Of a stretch of DNA of 64,000 nucleotides, positions 54,681 through 62,755 are shown in pieces. The stretch covers positions 682,001-746,000 of the forward strand of contig NZ_JACCFF010000001.1 in NCBI RefSeq assembly GCF_013449725.1, read 5' to 3'. The DNA comes from Mycobacteroides sp. LB1. GTDB taxonomy: Bacteria > Actinomycetota > Actinomycetes > Mycobacteriales > Mycobacteriaceae. Numbering within the stretch: the stretch's first letter is position 1; each line of letters opens with the position of its first letter. The notes below the pieces were generated by a model, which worked only from the letters and a program-made list of their open reading frames with translations, was not told where the DNA came from and did no database searches. The position numbers and the translations under genes were made by a program.

Positions 54681-54864
54681 TTAGAAGCGTTTTCAACTTC
54701 GATATGGGGTTGTCGTTTCGGTGTTGTAGTAATTGCAAAGCTGCTTGTCCATTGAGTTTTGACAATTCATAGTGAAATGCAGGTGCATTGCCGAAACGCA
54801 ATGCCAGAGTGCGCCCGTCCAGGCGCAAGAAATCCATTAAACGAATTCGTCAAGGAGGTGCACT

Positions 54865-55173
54865 ATGTCCAAAACCAATCGTCCTAATTACCGTCGTGCC
54901 GATCGCGAGGATCGCAGTCGCAGGAGTAGCCGCCGGGATCGCCGCATCGTGGTGCGCGGGGTGCGGCGCGATCCCCCGGATCTACGCAAGCTCGCACGTG
55001 CTGTCATCGCGTTGGCGATGGCGGAAATGGAAGCCGAAAACACCCCGGTCACCGAGGATGCACTGCCCATCGGGCAGAACGTCACCGAACAGCCTGACAA
55101 GGGGCAGCAGCCCGACGCCACCGAGCCTGAGTTGTCACCGGATGCCGCGGCAGATGACGGAGTGCGTCCATGA
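54865..55173 (+). CDS. Small basic/acidic protein preceding the TraD-like ATPase
   Basis: 102 residues with AAGGAGG upstream of ATG 54865. The N-terminal half is strongly basic (RADREDRSRRSSRRDRRIVV), the rest acidic. It may bind nucleic acid. ATGA overlap with the ATPase gene. Confidence 0.6.
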   Translation: MSKTNRPNYRRADREDRSRRSSRRDRRIVVRGVRRDPPDLRKLARAVIALAMAEMEAENTPVTEDALPIGQNVTEQPDKGQQPDATEPELSPDAAADDGVRP

Positions 55174-57386
55174 CCGCTGCCATCGGGGCACCACAGGCTG
55201 CTGATGTGTTGGTGTGGCAGCAGGTGATTTGGCCGCTGCCGCTGCGTGAGTCTGCGGCGCTGGGGTTGGTGCGGCATTTGGCTGCCCAGCCCCATGCCCC
55301 GCAACTGATCGCCGAAACCCGCTCCGATGTCACCGGTGTGACCTATCTGCTGGGATGCCCTCTGCGCTATGCCGCCTCGGTGCGGGAAGTGGTGGAGCAG
55401 TTGGTGCGCGGTTCGGTGGTGGTGCCCTTTGAGGCCAGCGAGCGTGTCCCGGTGACGACGTCACGACGGGTGCAACTGTCCTCGAGCGTGCGGCCTCTAG
55501 AACCAGTTGATCCGGTGGCCTCCACCCGTTCGGTGCTGCATGCCCTGACCACTGTGGACAGGGGCGAGCAGCTCGTGATCCAGCAAGTACTCGGGCCACG
55601 CTTAATGCCCCGCACCCCACCGAACCAATCACCGGCAGCAGGCCAATCCGCGGTATCCAAACTGTGGACGGGTGTGGCACACGAGCGCGGTGCCGATGCC
55701 CGCCAGGCGCTTTCGAAGAAGATCGGCCAACACGGTTTCGCCGCCACAGTGCAGCTCGGGGTACAGGCCTCCACCTCGGAGCGTCGCCGCACCCTGCTAC
55801 TCGGGCTGGCGGCAGCCTTCGGAACCGCCAATGCTCCGGGAGTACGGGTGCTGCTCAAACCTGACACCGCGCAGCGCCTGAACACTCCGAAACCATTGTG
55901 GTCGTGGTGGACTCGGGCCAATCACCTCACGGCAATGGAAACGGTACGCCTCTCGGGGTGGCCAGTAGCGGACCGCGACGACGAATCCCTTCCGGGACAG
56001 CCGCCCAAGCACCCCAAACCCATCCGTCCGTCTGCGGCGATGCTGTCTGGCGAGCAGGTGCTCGCGACCGCGAATGCTCCCGGCACCAGTGGGACGCTCG
56101 GGTACAACACTTTGGACCGGATGCGTCACACCTGGCTACTTGGCCCCTCCGGTACCGGCAAATCCACCTTGCTGCTAAATCTGATCGTCCAAGACCTCGA
56201 AGACAATCGTCCACTGGTGGTAATCGAGCCAAAAGACCTTGTCGCCGAAATTCTGTCACGGATACCAGCACATCGGCTCGATGATGTGGTGCTGCTCGAT
56301 GCCCTCGATGAGGCACCCGTCGGCATCAACCCCTTGCAGCGGGTGGCCGGCGACCATCGATCACCAGAGGTGGTGGCCGATAGCCTGTTTGCCACCTTCA
56401 AAGCCCTATACCGCACCGGCAACAGCGATGGCCTTGGCCCTCGCAGCAGCGACATTCTGCGGCACTGCCTAACCCTCCTTGCGGGACGCTCCGATGCCTC
56501 ACTGGTGATGTTGCCGCTGCTGCTGACTAACCCTGGCTTTCGCCGCTCGGTGACCCGTGGCGCCATGGCCTCCGATCCGTTCGATGCCGGGCCGTTCTGG
56601 CAGTGGTTCAACGAACTCTCACCGGAAGCTGCCGCCCAAGTCGTGGCACCGCTATCCAATAAGGTGCGGCCCCTGCTGGATCGGCACCTGCGAGCAGTCC
56701 TGGCCCAACGACAGCCACGCTTCAACATCCGCCAAGTCCTGACTGGGAAGAAGGTTCTGTTGGTGCCCTTGCAGAAAGGTGTGCTGGGGCCGGAAACTTC
56801 TGGGCTGCTGGCGGCGACGGTGCTGGGCGAACTGTGGCAAGCCATCCGCGAACGCACCGCCATCCCCGAGACGCAGCGTGATCCGGTGATGGTCTATGTC
56901 GACGAAGTCCAGGAATTCCTGAACCTGCCCACCGATCTCGATGACGCCTTAGCGACAGCCAGAAGTTTGAAGGCCGGGTTTCATTTGGCGCACCAATACG
57001 AAGGGCAATTGCCTCGTGCGATGGCCGAAGCGTTCCGCAGCAACGCCCGCAACAAGATCTGTTTCCAGCTGTCGGTCGCTGATGCTAGAACCATGGCCAC
57101 CGGCCAAACCGTCCTCGCTGCTGAGGATTTCACCACACAACCGGCACACCACATCTACGCCAGCCTGATCCGGGACAACAGCATCCAACCGTGGGCATCG
57201 GGAACCACGTTGCCGCCACCGCCAGAGATCAGCGACCCTGCCGATATCCGGCAGCGCAGCCGCCAGCAGTACGGGAAGCCCCGCAGCGAGATTGAAGCCG
57301 GATTTGCCGCACTGCTTGAACAGACGACAACAGATTCGGGCAGCGAGGGTGCGATTTCCTCACGCCGGAAACGAGGGACATCATGA
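55170..57386 (+). CDS. TraD/TraG-like conjugative DNA-transfer ATPase
   Basis: 738 residues. Walker A LLGPSGTGKSTLLLN near residue 325, VVIEPKDLVAEILSRI, and Walker B VMVYVDEVQEFLNLPTDLDD, followed by GFHLAHQYEGQLPRAMAEAF and NKICFQLSVADA, as in coupling-protein ATPases that drive DNA transfer. No classical membrane helices are seen at the N-terminus; the small membrane genes upstream may supply them. ATGA overlaps at both ends. Confidence 0.8.
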   Translation: MTAAIGAPQAADVLVWQQVIWPLPLRESAALGLVRHLAAQPHAPQLIAETRSDVTGVTYLLGCPLRYAASVREVVEQLVRGSVVVPFEASERVPVTTSRRVQLSSSVRPLEPVDPVASTRSVLHALTTVDRGEQLVIQQVLGPRLMPRTPPNQSPAAGQSAVSKLWTGVAHERGADARQALSKKIGQHGFAATVQLGVQASTSERRRTLLLGLAAAFGTANAPGVRVLLKPDTAQRLNTPKPLWSWWTRANHLTAMETVRLSGWPVADRDDESLPGQPPKHPKPIRPSAAMLSGEQVLATANAPGTSGTLGYNTLDRMRHTWLLGPSGTGKSTLLLNLIVQDLEDNRPLVVIEPKDLVAEILSRIPAHRLDDVVLLDALDEAPVGINPLQRVAGDHRSPEVVADSLFATFKALYRTGNSDGLGPRSSDILRHCLTLLAGRSDASLVMLPLLLTNPGFRRSVTRGAMASDPFDAGPFWQWFNELSPEAAAQVVAPLSNKVRPLLDRHLRAVLAQRQPRFNIRQVLTGKKVLLVPLQKGVLGPETSGLLAATVLGELWQAIRERTAIPETQRDPVMVYVDEVQEFLNLPTDLDDALATARSLKAGFHLAHQYEGQLPRAMAEAFRSNARNKICFQLSVADARTMATGQTVLAAEDFTTQPAHHIYASLIRDNSIQPWASGTTLPPPPEISDPADIRQRSRQQYGKPRSEIEAGFAALLEQTTTDSGSEGAISSRRKRGTS

Positions 57387-58378
57387 ATGATTCTTCGAAA
57401 GACTCTCTGCCGCAGGACAACACTGACCACCGTTTCGGTAGTCGTATCGAACCGACTCAAAAATACGGTGTCACCACCGGCGATAGTGGTCTACGGGATA
57501 CGAATGATGGTGCTCATTTGAGCACCACAACACGCGCCTCTGTCGGCAGGTCGGGCAACCGGCATCGCACCAGGGTTCGTGACCTGGGAGCAGTGGCCGT
57601 GCGTCTGAGTCAGCGAGACTGGGCGATCCTGAACTCTGTTGCCACGCACCGTTTCCTGACCGTGCGTCATATCCAGATTCTGCATTTCGGGGAGCTGGCA
57701 CCCGGAGCGGCCCGACGCATCACCCAGCGAGTGCTGGCACGGCTGCGTCAGTGGCGGGTACTAGCCGCGTTACCGCGGCGGGTAGGGGGCACCGTGGCGG
57801 GCAGTGACGGATTGACTCACCATGTCGATGAGATCGGTTGGCGCCTCCTGCAGCACGGTTCTGGCCGGGTTCGCCGGCGGTTCAATGATCCGTCAACCCG
57901 TTTCGTGGACCACCAGCTAGCAATCGCCGATGCCCACACCGCCGTCGTTGTCGCCCAGCAGGCCGAGAAGCTGGAACTGGTCAGCTGCGATATCGACAGC
58001 CAGGCGTGGCGACACTATCTCGGGCTCGGTGGTGCCCGCCTGCAACTCAAACCCGATCTGTACCTGGAGACCTCTAGCCCACCAGCAAGTGACTACATCG
58101 ACCTGTGGTTCATCGAGATCGACCGCGGCACCGAATCCATCCCCGTGCTCCTCGGCAAATGCCGCGACTACGTGACCTACTACCGCACCGGCAGCCACGG
58201 CAACGAATTCCCCCAAGTGCTCTGGCTCCTGCACGCCGCCACCCCCGAACGGCTCGACAACCGCCGCCAGGCACTAACCGCCGCTCTGGCCGCCGACAAG
58301 ACCCTGCCCGCCAGCCTGTTCCAGATCCTCACCCCCGACCAACTCATCCCCACCATCACGAAAGGAGCCGCCCTATGA
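57383..58378 (+). CDS. Replication-relaxation family protein
   Basis: 331 residues. The family's winged-helix start is visible (SQRDWAILNSVATHRFLTVR, HIQILHFGE), then RRITQRVLARLRQWRVLAAL and LHLVDEIGWRLL-type sequence, and the nuclease-like middle LWFIEIDRGTESIPVLLGKC. Members occur on plasmids and integrative elements with transfer ATPases. Function in replication or mobilisation is inferred. ATGA overlaps on both sides. Confidence 0.8.
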   Translation: MNDSSKDSLPQDNTDHRFGSRIEPTQKYGVTTGDSGLRDTNDGAHLSTTTRASVGRSGNRHRTRVRDLGAVAVRLSQRDWAILNSVATHRFLTVRHIQILHFGELAPGAARRITQRVLARLRQWRVLAALPRRVGGTVAGSDGLTHHVDEIGWRLLQHGSGRVRRRFNDPSTRFVDHQLAIADAHTAVVVAQQAEKLELVSCDIDSQAWRHYLGLGGARLQLKPDLYLETSSPPASDYIDLWFIEIDRGTESIPVLLGKCRDYVTYYRTGSHGNEFPQVLWLLHAATPERLDNRRQALTAALAADKTLPASLFQILTPDQLIPTITKGAAL

Positions 58379-58968
58379 ATAGCCCCACCCCCGAAGAAAC
58401 ACATCCCGTCCCGCAGAGGTACCGCACAATCCTGGCCGATCCACCATGGGACACCCACCAACGCGGCACTCGCGGTGCCATCCGGCACTACCCGCTGCTG
58501 TCGCTAGATCGGATCAAAGCCATGCCCGTTGCCGATCTGGCGGCAGATGATGCGCATCTGTGGCTGTGGGTCACCAACGCCACCCTGCGCGACGGCTACG
58601 ACGTCATGACCGCGTGGGGATTCACCCCACGTTCGCCGCTGACCTGGTGCAAGCCGCGCCTGGGACTCGGAAACTATCTGCGCAACAGCACCGAGCACCT
58701 GCTGCTGGGCACCCGAGGAGATGCCCCGGTGCGGTTCCGTGCCCAACCCACCTGGCTGTTCGCTCCAGTGCAAGACCACTCGCACAAACCCGAAGAGGTC
58801 TATGGCGTAATCGAACGCCTCAGTGACGGACCGTATCTGGAACTGTTCGCCCGACGCTCGCGACACAACTGGCATGCCTGGGGCAACCAGATCGACTCCG
58901 ACGTAGTGATTCCCGGCTACCCGGTGCCGTCCGACCGCGGGCGCCAGATACGGCAGCGACCCGCATGA
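58375..58968 (+). CDS. MT-A70 family adenine methyltransferase
   Basis: 197 residues from ATG 58375 (ATGA overlap). The N6-adenine methyltransferase motif DPPWDTH and the HLWLWVTNATLRDG, TWCKPRLGLGNYLRNSTEHL and LELFARRSRHNWHAWGNQ segments are complete. It may modify the element's DNA to avoid restriction. No restriction enzyme partner is adjacent. Confidence 0.85.
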   Translation: MNSPTPEETHPVPQRYRTILADPPWDTHQRGTRGAIRHYPLLSLDRIKAMPVADLAADDAHLWLWVTNATLRDGYDVMTAWGFTPRSPLTWCKPRLGLGNYLRNSTEHLLLGTRGDAPVRFRAQPTWLFAPVQDHSHKPEEVYGVIERLSDGPYLELFARRSRHNWHAWGNQIDSDVVIPGYPVPSDRGRQIRQRPA

Positions 58969-59061
58969 CGGGGGTCAGACGGATGTCCTCGTTGGTGTCC
59001 TGCGGCTGTACCTGTGACGGCACAAAGCCGTCACCAGCCGCTCGCACCAAGGAGGTACGAC

Positions 59062-59385
59062 ATGTCCACGCCAGAATCGGGTCTGAAGACCCTGGCTATC
59101 CGGCTCGACCCGGGAGTGCACGCGCAGCTGAGTTTCATCGCTCAATTGCGCGGGCAGACCATCAACGACGAAGGCATTGCCGCCATTGTCGATCACGTCC
59201 AGCGGGCCAAAAATGACCCGGAACTGCGGGCCAAAGCCGACAGCGCCCAAAAGGAGATCGAACGCGATGCGGCGGTCAAGAACGCCGCCATCGCCAGCAT
59301 CTTCACCGACACCCCCACCGGCAAGACTGCGCCACCATCACGGGCGCAGTCACGCCGCACCGGGGACACCCCCACGGACAGCTGA
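59062..59385 (+). CDS. Ribbon-helix-helix-like protein
   Basis: 107 residues from ATG 59062, which follows AAGGAGG. TLAIRLDPGVHAQLSFIAQL, then RGQTINDEGIAAIVDHV, is a ribbon-helix-helix DNA-binding pattern. Probably an autoregulator or accessory of the transfer operon. Confidence 0.65.
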   Translation: MSTPESGLKTLAIRLDPGVHAQLSFIAQLRGQTINDEGIAAIVDHVQRAKNDPELRAKADSAQKEIERDAAVKNAAIASIFTDTPTGKTAPPSRAQSRRTGDTPTDS

Positions 59386-59529
59386 GCACCTCCTGGCTGT
59401 CACACCGGACCGGGCAGGGGATCGCCGCAATGCGATCCCCACCCGGTGCGGTCACCCCCTCCACAAACACGTATCCGATAGCCATCCAATCGCTAAAGCC
59501 TTTACCGAAATATGTTTTATTACAATGCT

Positions 59530-59545
59530 TTTCGTATTTACGAAA
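59530..59545. promoter_or_regulatory. 16-bp palindromic operator
   Basis: TTTCGTA-tt-TACGAAA, overlapped by a second palindrome GTATTT-acg-AAATAC. It lies just before the promoter at 59558-59587 and 70 bases before the XRE gene. Likely XRE operator. Confidence 0.65.
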
Positions 59546-59557
59546 TACAAAATGGCG

Positions 59558-59587
59558 TTGCGAATTCACATAGAAAGGCGGTATAAT
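59558..59587 (+). promoter_or_regulatory. Promoter of the XRE-ImmA-recombinase operon
   Basis: -35 TTGCGA (59558-59563), 18-base spacer and -10 TATAAT (59582-59587). Confidence 0.65.
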
Positions 59588-59614
59588 AGTGAAAAGGTAA
59601 TGGAGACAACAGAA

Positions 59615-60010
59615 ATGAATACTGTCCAGCGCAGACAATTGGCCGCCCTCCTGAAAACCAGACGCACAAAGCTGGGTCTAGCGGCCAACGAAACCGCGCG
59701 GCGTGCAGGAATAGACCAAGCCAACTACTGGCATATCGAAGCTGGCCGGGTAGCCAAACCCGATGCGGACAAACTGCTTGCCATCGGTCACACCCTCGGC
59801 ATCCCCGCCAGTGAACTGTTCGCCACCACCGGCTGGATGCCGCCAGCAGAACTGCCCGCGCTACGCCCGTATCTGCGCACCAGATACCACCTGCCGCCCG
59901 AAGCCCTGACCAAACTCGAAGCCTCCGTGCAAGCCATCGCGGGTGAATACGGCATCAGCATCGACCGAGGCCCGGCACACAGAGAAGACGAACACCCGCA
60001 CACCCAGTAA
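59615..60010 (+). CDS. XRE-family regulator (ImmR-like)
   Basis: 131 residues from ATG 59615, with GGAG nine bases upstream. ATG 59600 is in frame but too near the predicted transcript start. HTH: KLGLAANETARRAGIDQANY, then WHIEAGRVAKPDADKLLAIG. The C-terminus reads ELPALRPYLRTRYHLPPEAL. With the ImmA protease downstream it forms an ImmR/ImmA-like pair that in ICEBs1 holds an element silent and is cleaved to start excision. Confidence 0.8.
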   Translation: MNTVQRRQLAALLKTRRTKLGLAANETARRAGIDQANYWHIEAGRVAKPDADKLLAIGHTLGIPASELFATTGWMPPAELPALRPYLRTRYHLPPEALTKLEASVQAIAGEYGISIDRGPAHREDEHPHTQ

Positions 60011-60066
60011 CAGTGCAGCAGAAGAGGTAACGAGCACCACCGCTCACCGGAAAGGAGGCACCCGCC

Positions 60067-60699
60067 ATGCCCACGCGCCCAATCACGCAACCCATTCACC
60101 ATCTGAGCGTGCTCGCACTGCTGCGGGCCTGCGTCCCGCCCCATGACAACATCACCTTCAACGAAGGACTGCAGATCGCCGAACGACAAGCCGCCAAACT
60201 CCTGGAATTACATAGCATCACAGACGGACCCGTCCCGGACTCCGTGATCACCGGCATACCGCACATCCGCATCATCAACACCACCCGACTCGGTAGCACC
60301 ACCGTCGCCGACGGTGCCAGCATGTGGGATACCAACCAGCGCCGCTGGGTCATCCTGCTCAACCACGCCAACACCTTGCAGCGGCAACGCTCCACCCTGG
60401 CGCACGAGTTCAAACACATCCTCGATCACCCAATCGACAACCTGTACAAGGCAGCTCACCGATTGAGCAGCTCCCGGCAAGCCGAACACGCAGCCAATCA
60501 CTTCGCCGGATGCCTGCTCATACCCCGCCAACTCCTGCACCGAGCCTGGCACAACGGCATCCAAAACCCCGCCGCACTCGCCATGCTGTTCCAGGCCAGC
60601 GAGCACGCCATCACCGTACGGCTCCACCAAACCGGCTTGGTGAAAAGCGCCAAAGATTTCAAATCAGCTAATTCACAGGAGGTTTCGTATGAGTTTTGA
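60067..60699 (+). CDS. ImmA/IrrE-family metallo-endopeptidase
   Basis: 210 residues. The zinc motif HEFKH (in TLAHEFKHILDHP) and the third ligand region AEHAANHFAGCLLIP are intact. It probably cleaves the XRE repressor. An AGGAGG site overlaps the end of this gene and drives the recombinase, whose start overlaps by 11 bases. Confidence 0.85.
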   Translation: MPTRPITQPIHHLSVLALLRACVPPHDNITFNEGLQIAERQAAKLLELHSITDGPVPDSVITGIPHIRIINTTRLGSTTVADGASMWDTNQRRWVILLNHANTLQRQRSTLAHEFKHILDHPIDNLYKAAHRLSSSRQAEHAANHFAGCLLIPRQLLHRAWHNGIQNPAALAMLFQASEHAITVRLHQTGLVKSAKDFKSANSQEVSYEF

Positions 60700-62755
60700 C
60701 GACGACATCAGCGCCATCGATGCCGCGCTCGGTGGGTTCAACACCACCGGCGCATCGGCCCTCTCGGAGCTGCTCGGAGTAGATGAGTCCGTCCTGTATC
60801 TACGAGTTTCAAGCAAGAAGCAGATGGACACCGCCATCGACATCGACCCGGACGGCAATTCGATTGCCACTCAACGCGAATCCACCACACGTAAAGCCGT
60901 AAGCCTCGGCAGCCCGGTCGTCAAAGAATTCATCGAACCCGGCGTCTCAGCATCGACCATCAAAAACCGGCCCGCGTTCAACGAGATGCTGGCCTACCTA
61001 CGCGACCATCCCACCGTCAAGTACGTCATCGTTTACGCCCGCTCGCGTGCTTTCCGCAACCAGGCCGACGCTGTCACCACCAAGATCCTCCTGGACAAAC
61101 TTGGCATCAAAATCATTTCAGCCCGTGAAGACTTCGGTGAGGGCATCCACGCCGACATGATGGAAGTCGTCACCGACGCTATCAACGAAGCCCAAAACAA
61201 GCTGTCGGGTGAAGACATCAGAACAAAACTGCGGCACAAAGCCATCAACGGCGGCACTATCGGCCGTGCCCGCCTCGGCTACCTCAACACCCGTATCGAA
61301 TTAGGCGGCCGCATGGTCAACACCGTCAGCATCGACCCCCAACGCGCGCCCCTAATTCTTAAAGCCTGGGAGTTGTATGCCAGCGGCGACTACTCCATCG
61401 ACCGCCTGACCGCCACCATGGCCGACCTCGGCCTGACCGCCCGACCATCCCCGCGCTGGCCCCAAACCCGCCCCGTCTCCGACAGCAAAATGCAACAGAT
61501 GCTGCGCGACCCCTACTACGCCGGATATGTGGTCTACAAAGGAGATATCTACCCCGGACGACACGAAGCCATCGTCGGTCAAGAACTCTTCGCCCAGGTT
61601 CAAGACGTCCTCAACGCCCGCAGTGCCCGTGGCCAACGCGACCGTATCCTGACCCACTACCTCAAAGGGGCACTACTTTGCGCGCGCTGCCACCAACACG
61701 GCAGAACCGCGCGCCTCATCTACACCGAAGCCACCGGCCGAAGTGGACGCCGCTACGGGTACTTCCTGTGCCGCGCCCGCCAAGACGGCCTCTGCGACCT
61801 GCCGTACCTAGCCGCTGAGCGAGTCGAAGACGCCGTCACCGACCACTACACCACCTTGCAACTACCCGAAAACTTCACCACCGAAGTCCGCACCCAACTC
61901 GACATCACCCTCGCCGACGAACAAGCCAACGTGCGCGAACTGCACACCAGCTTCACCAGACGACTCAAAGACCTCGATGAACGCGAATCCCGACTCATCG
62001 ACCTCGCCGCCGACGGCAGTCTGCCCCAAAACAAGATCCGCACCAAACTCCACGAACTACATATCGACCGACAACGCATCGAAGCCAGCCTCGCGGTCAC
62101 TGGCGAAGAACTAGCGGTAGGGGCGGCAGTCCTGCGTAACGCCCTGCACCTGCTGGCGAACCCCCAGCAGCTCTACCGCGACGTCCCGGACCAGGTTCGC
62201 CGCCACCTCAACCAAACCTTCTACCAGTGCTTCTACCTTGACGACTGCGAAGTCACCAGCGACACCAAGACACCACTTTTTGCTGAAATCCACGATGCTG
62301 TCCCGACCTACACAGCCAGCACACGCCACCAGAGCAGCCACAACCGAGCTACCAACCCCCATAAACACAAGAGCCCCGGCACTGCCGAGGCTCTTGGTGT
62401 TGTTTCGTCCCAAACGGACCGGCTCACCCTGACCGACATTGTGGCGGTCACGGGTTCGAGTAAGACCGTTATGGTGGAGCTAAGGGGATTCGAACCCCTG
62501 ACCCCCACACTGCCAGTGTGGTGCGCTACCAGCTGCGCCATAGCCCCATGTTTAGTTGTTCGTGCTCGGACGAAGTTACACCACGGCGACGGGCTCTCAA
62601 AATCTCAGCGCTCCGGCCCACCGACATCCTCTGCTACTTCCTGCATACTCCTAACCTGCGGTGACGCAAGTCTCCCCAGTGTCTCGGGCGCAAAAATCCA
62701 CGCCACCGCCGCGATCAGCGGCATCGCACCCCCCACCACGAACGCCCATCCATAG
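60689..62755 (+). CDS. Large serine recombinase (integrase); C-terminus altered by integration
   Basis: The element-encoded part is residues 1-595 or so (to the att core at 62474). N-terminal resolvase domain with the catalytic serine in LYLRVSSKKQ (S41), recombinase domain (about 190-310: AINGGTIGRARLGYL, MLRDPYYAGYVVYKGDIY), a zinc ribbon (CARCHQ ... CRARQDGLCDLPY), and a coiled coil (about 410-480). Beyond the core, the frame continues through antisense tRNA-Ala (VELRGFEPLTPTLPVW) to 62755 in host DNA. In the circular form it would instead read into the HTH tail at 18457-18759. It overlaps the ImmA gene by 11 bases. Confidence 0.9.
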   Translation: MSFDDDISAIDAALGGFNTTGASALSELLGVDESVLYLRVSSKKQMDTAIDIDPDGNSIATQRESTTRKAVSLGSPVVKEFIEPGVSASTIKNRPAFNEMLAYLRDHPTVKYVIVYARSRAFRNQADAVTTKILLDKLGIKIISAREDFGEGIHADMMEVVTDAINEAQNKLSGEDIRTKLRHKAINGGTIGRARLGYLNTRIELGGRMVNTVSIDPQRAPLILKAWELYASGDYSIDRLTATMADLGLTARPSPRWPQTRPVSDSKMQQMLRDPYYAGYVVYKGDIYPGRHEAIVGQELFAQVQDVLNARSARGQRDRILTHYLKGALLCARCHQHGRTARLIYTEATGRSGRRYGYFLCRARQDGLCDLPYLAAERVEDAVTDHYTTLQLPENFTTEVRTQLDITLADEQANVRELHTSFTRRLKDLDERESRLIDLAADGSLPQNKIRTKLHELHIDRQRIEASLAVTGEELAVGAAVLRNALHLLANPQQLYRDVPDQVRRHLNQTFYQCFYLDDCEVTSDTKTPLFAEIHDAVPTYTASTRHQSSHNRATNPHKHKSPGTAEALGVVSSQTDRLTLTDIVAVTGSSKTVMVELRGFEPLTPTLPVWCATSCAIAPCLVVRARTKLHHGDGLSKSQRSGPPTSSATSCILLTCGDASLPSVSGAKIHATAAISGIAPPTTNAHP
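62368..62396 (-). terminator. Replacement terminator for tRNA-Ala inside the element
   Basis: CAAGAGCC ... GGCTCTTG hairpin with an inner CGGC-AGT-GCCG stem, followed on the minus strand by TGTTTAT. It lies antisense within the recombinase gene, about 80 bases after the tRNA 3' end. Confidence 0.65.
62474..62481. other. attR core
   Basis: GTGGAGCT, identical to 18457-18464. It forms the 3' end of tRNA-Ala on the minus strand and codons GTG GAG CT of the recombinase on the plus strand. Element arm GGGTTCGAGTAA at 62452-62463. Confidence 0.75.
62475..62547 (-). tRNA. tRNA-Ala (GGC)
   Basis: 73 nt on the minus strand. Acceptor GGGGCTA/TAGCTCC with the alanine G3-U70 pair, D-arm GCGC-AGCTGGTA-GCGC, anticodon stem CCACA/TGTGG with loop CTGGCAG (anticodon GGC), T-arm AGGGG-TTCGAAT-CCCCT and discriminator A. 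The last bases come from the att core, so integration keeps the tRNA intact. Confidence 0.95.

Larger units (their letters stand above)
18457..62481. mobile_element. Integrated element (about 44 kb) at the tRNA-Ala 3' end
   Basis: Bounded by the shared core GTGGAGCT at 18457-18464 and 62474-62481. Inside each core lies an inverted arm: TTACTCGAAACC at 18474-18485 and GGGTTCGAGTAA at 62452-62463, at nearly equal distance from the core. This is the pattern left by a serine integrase. Cargo is defence, competition and export genes; the right end carries a TraD-like ATPase, a replication-relaxation protein, XRE/ImmA regulators and the recombinase. No classical relaxase was seen, so whether it moves by conjugation, mobilisation or phage is not settled. 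Confidence 0.85.

Noticed and set aside
11412..62475. A larger element bounded by the tRNA-Ala remnant at 11.4 kb and the tRNA at 62.5 kb
   Set aside because: The two copies are in opposite orientation and ordinary core genes (Sir2, MspA, MarR) lie inside 12-18 kb. The 18457/62474 pair has matching cores, inverted arms and a shared frame.
62482..62755. Recombinase C-terminus VELRGFEPLTPTLPVW... as a real protein domain
   Set aside because: It is the antisense translation of tRNA-Ala and the 3' end of the MFS gene. It is retained in the coordinates only because no earlier stop exists in the integrated state.
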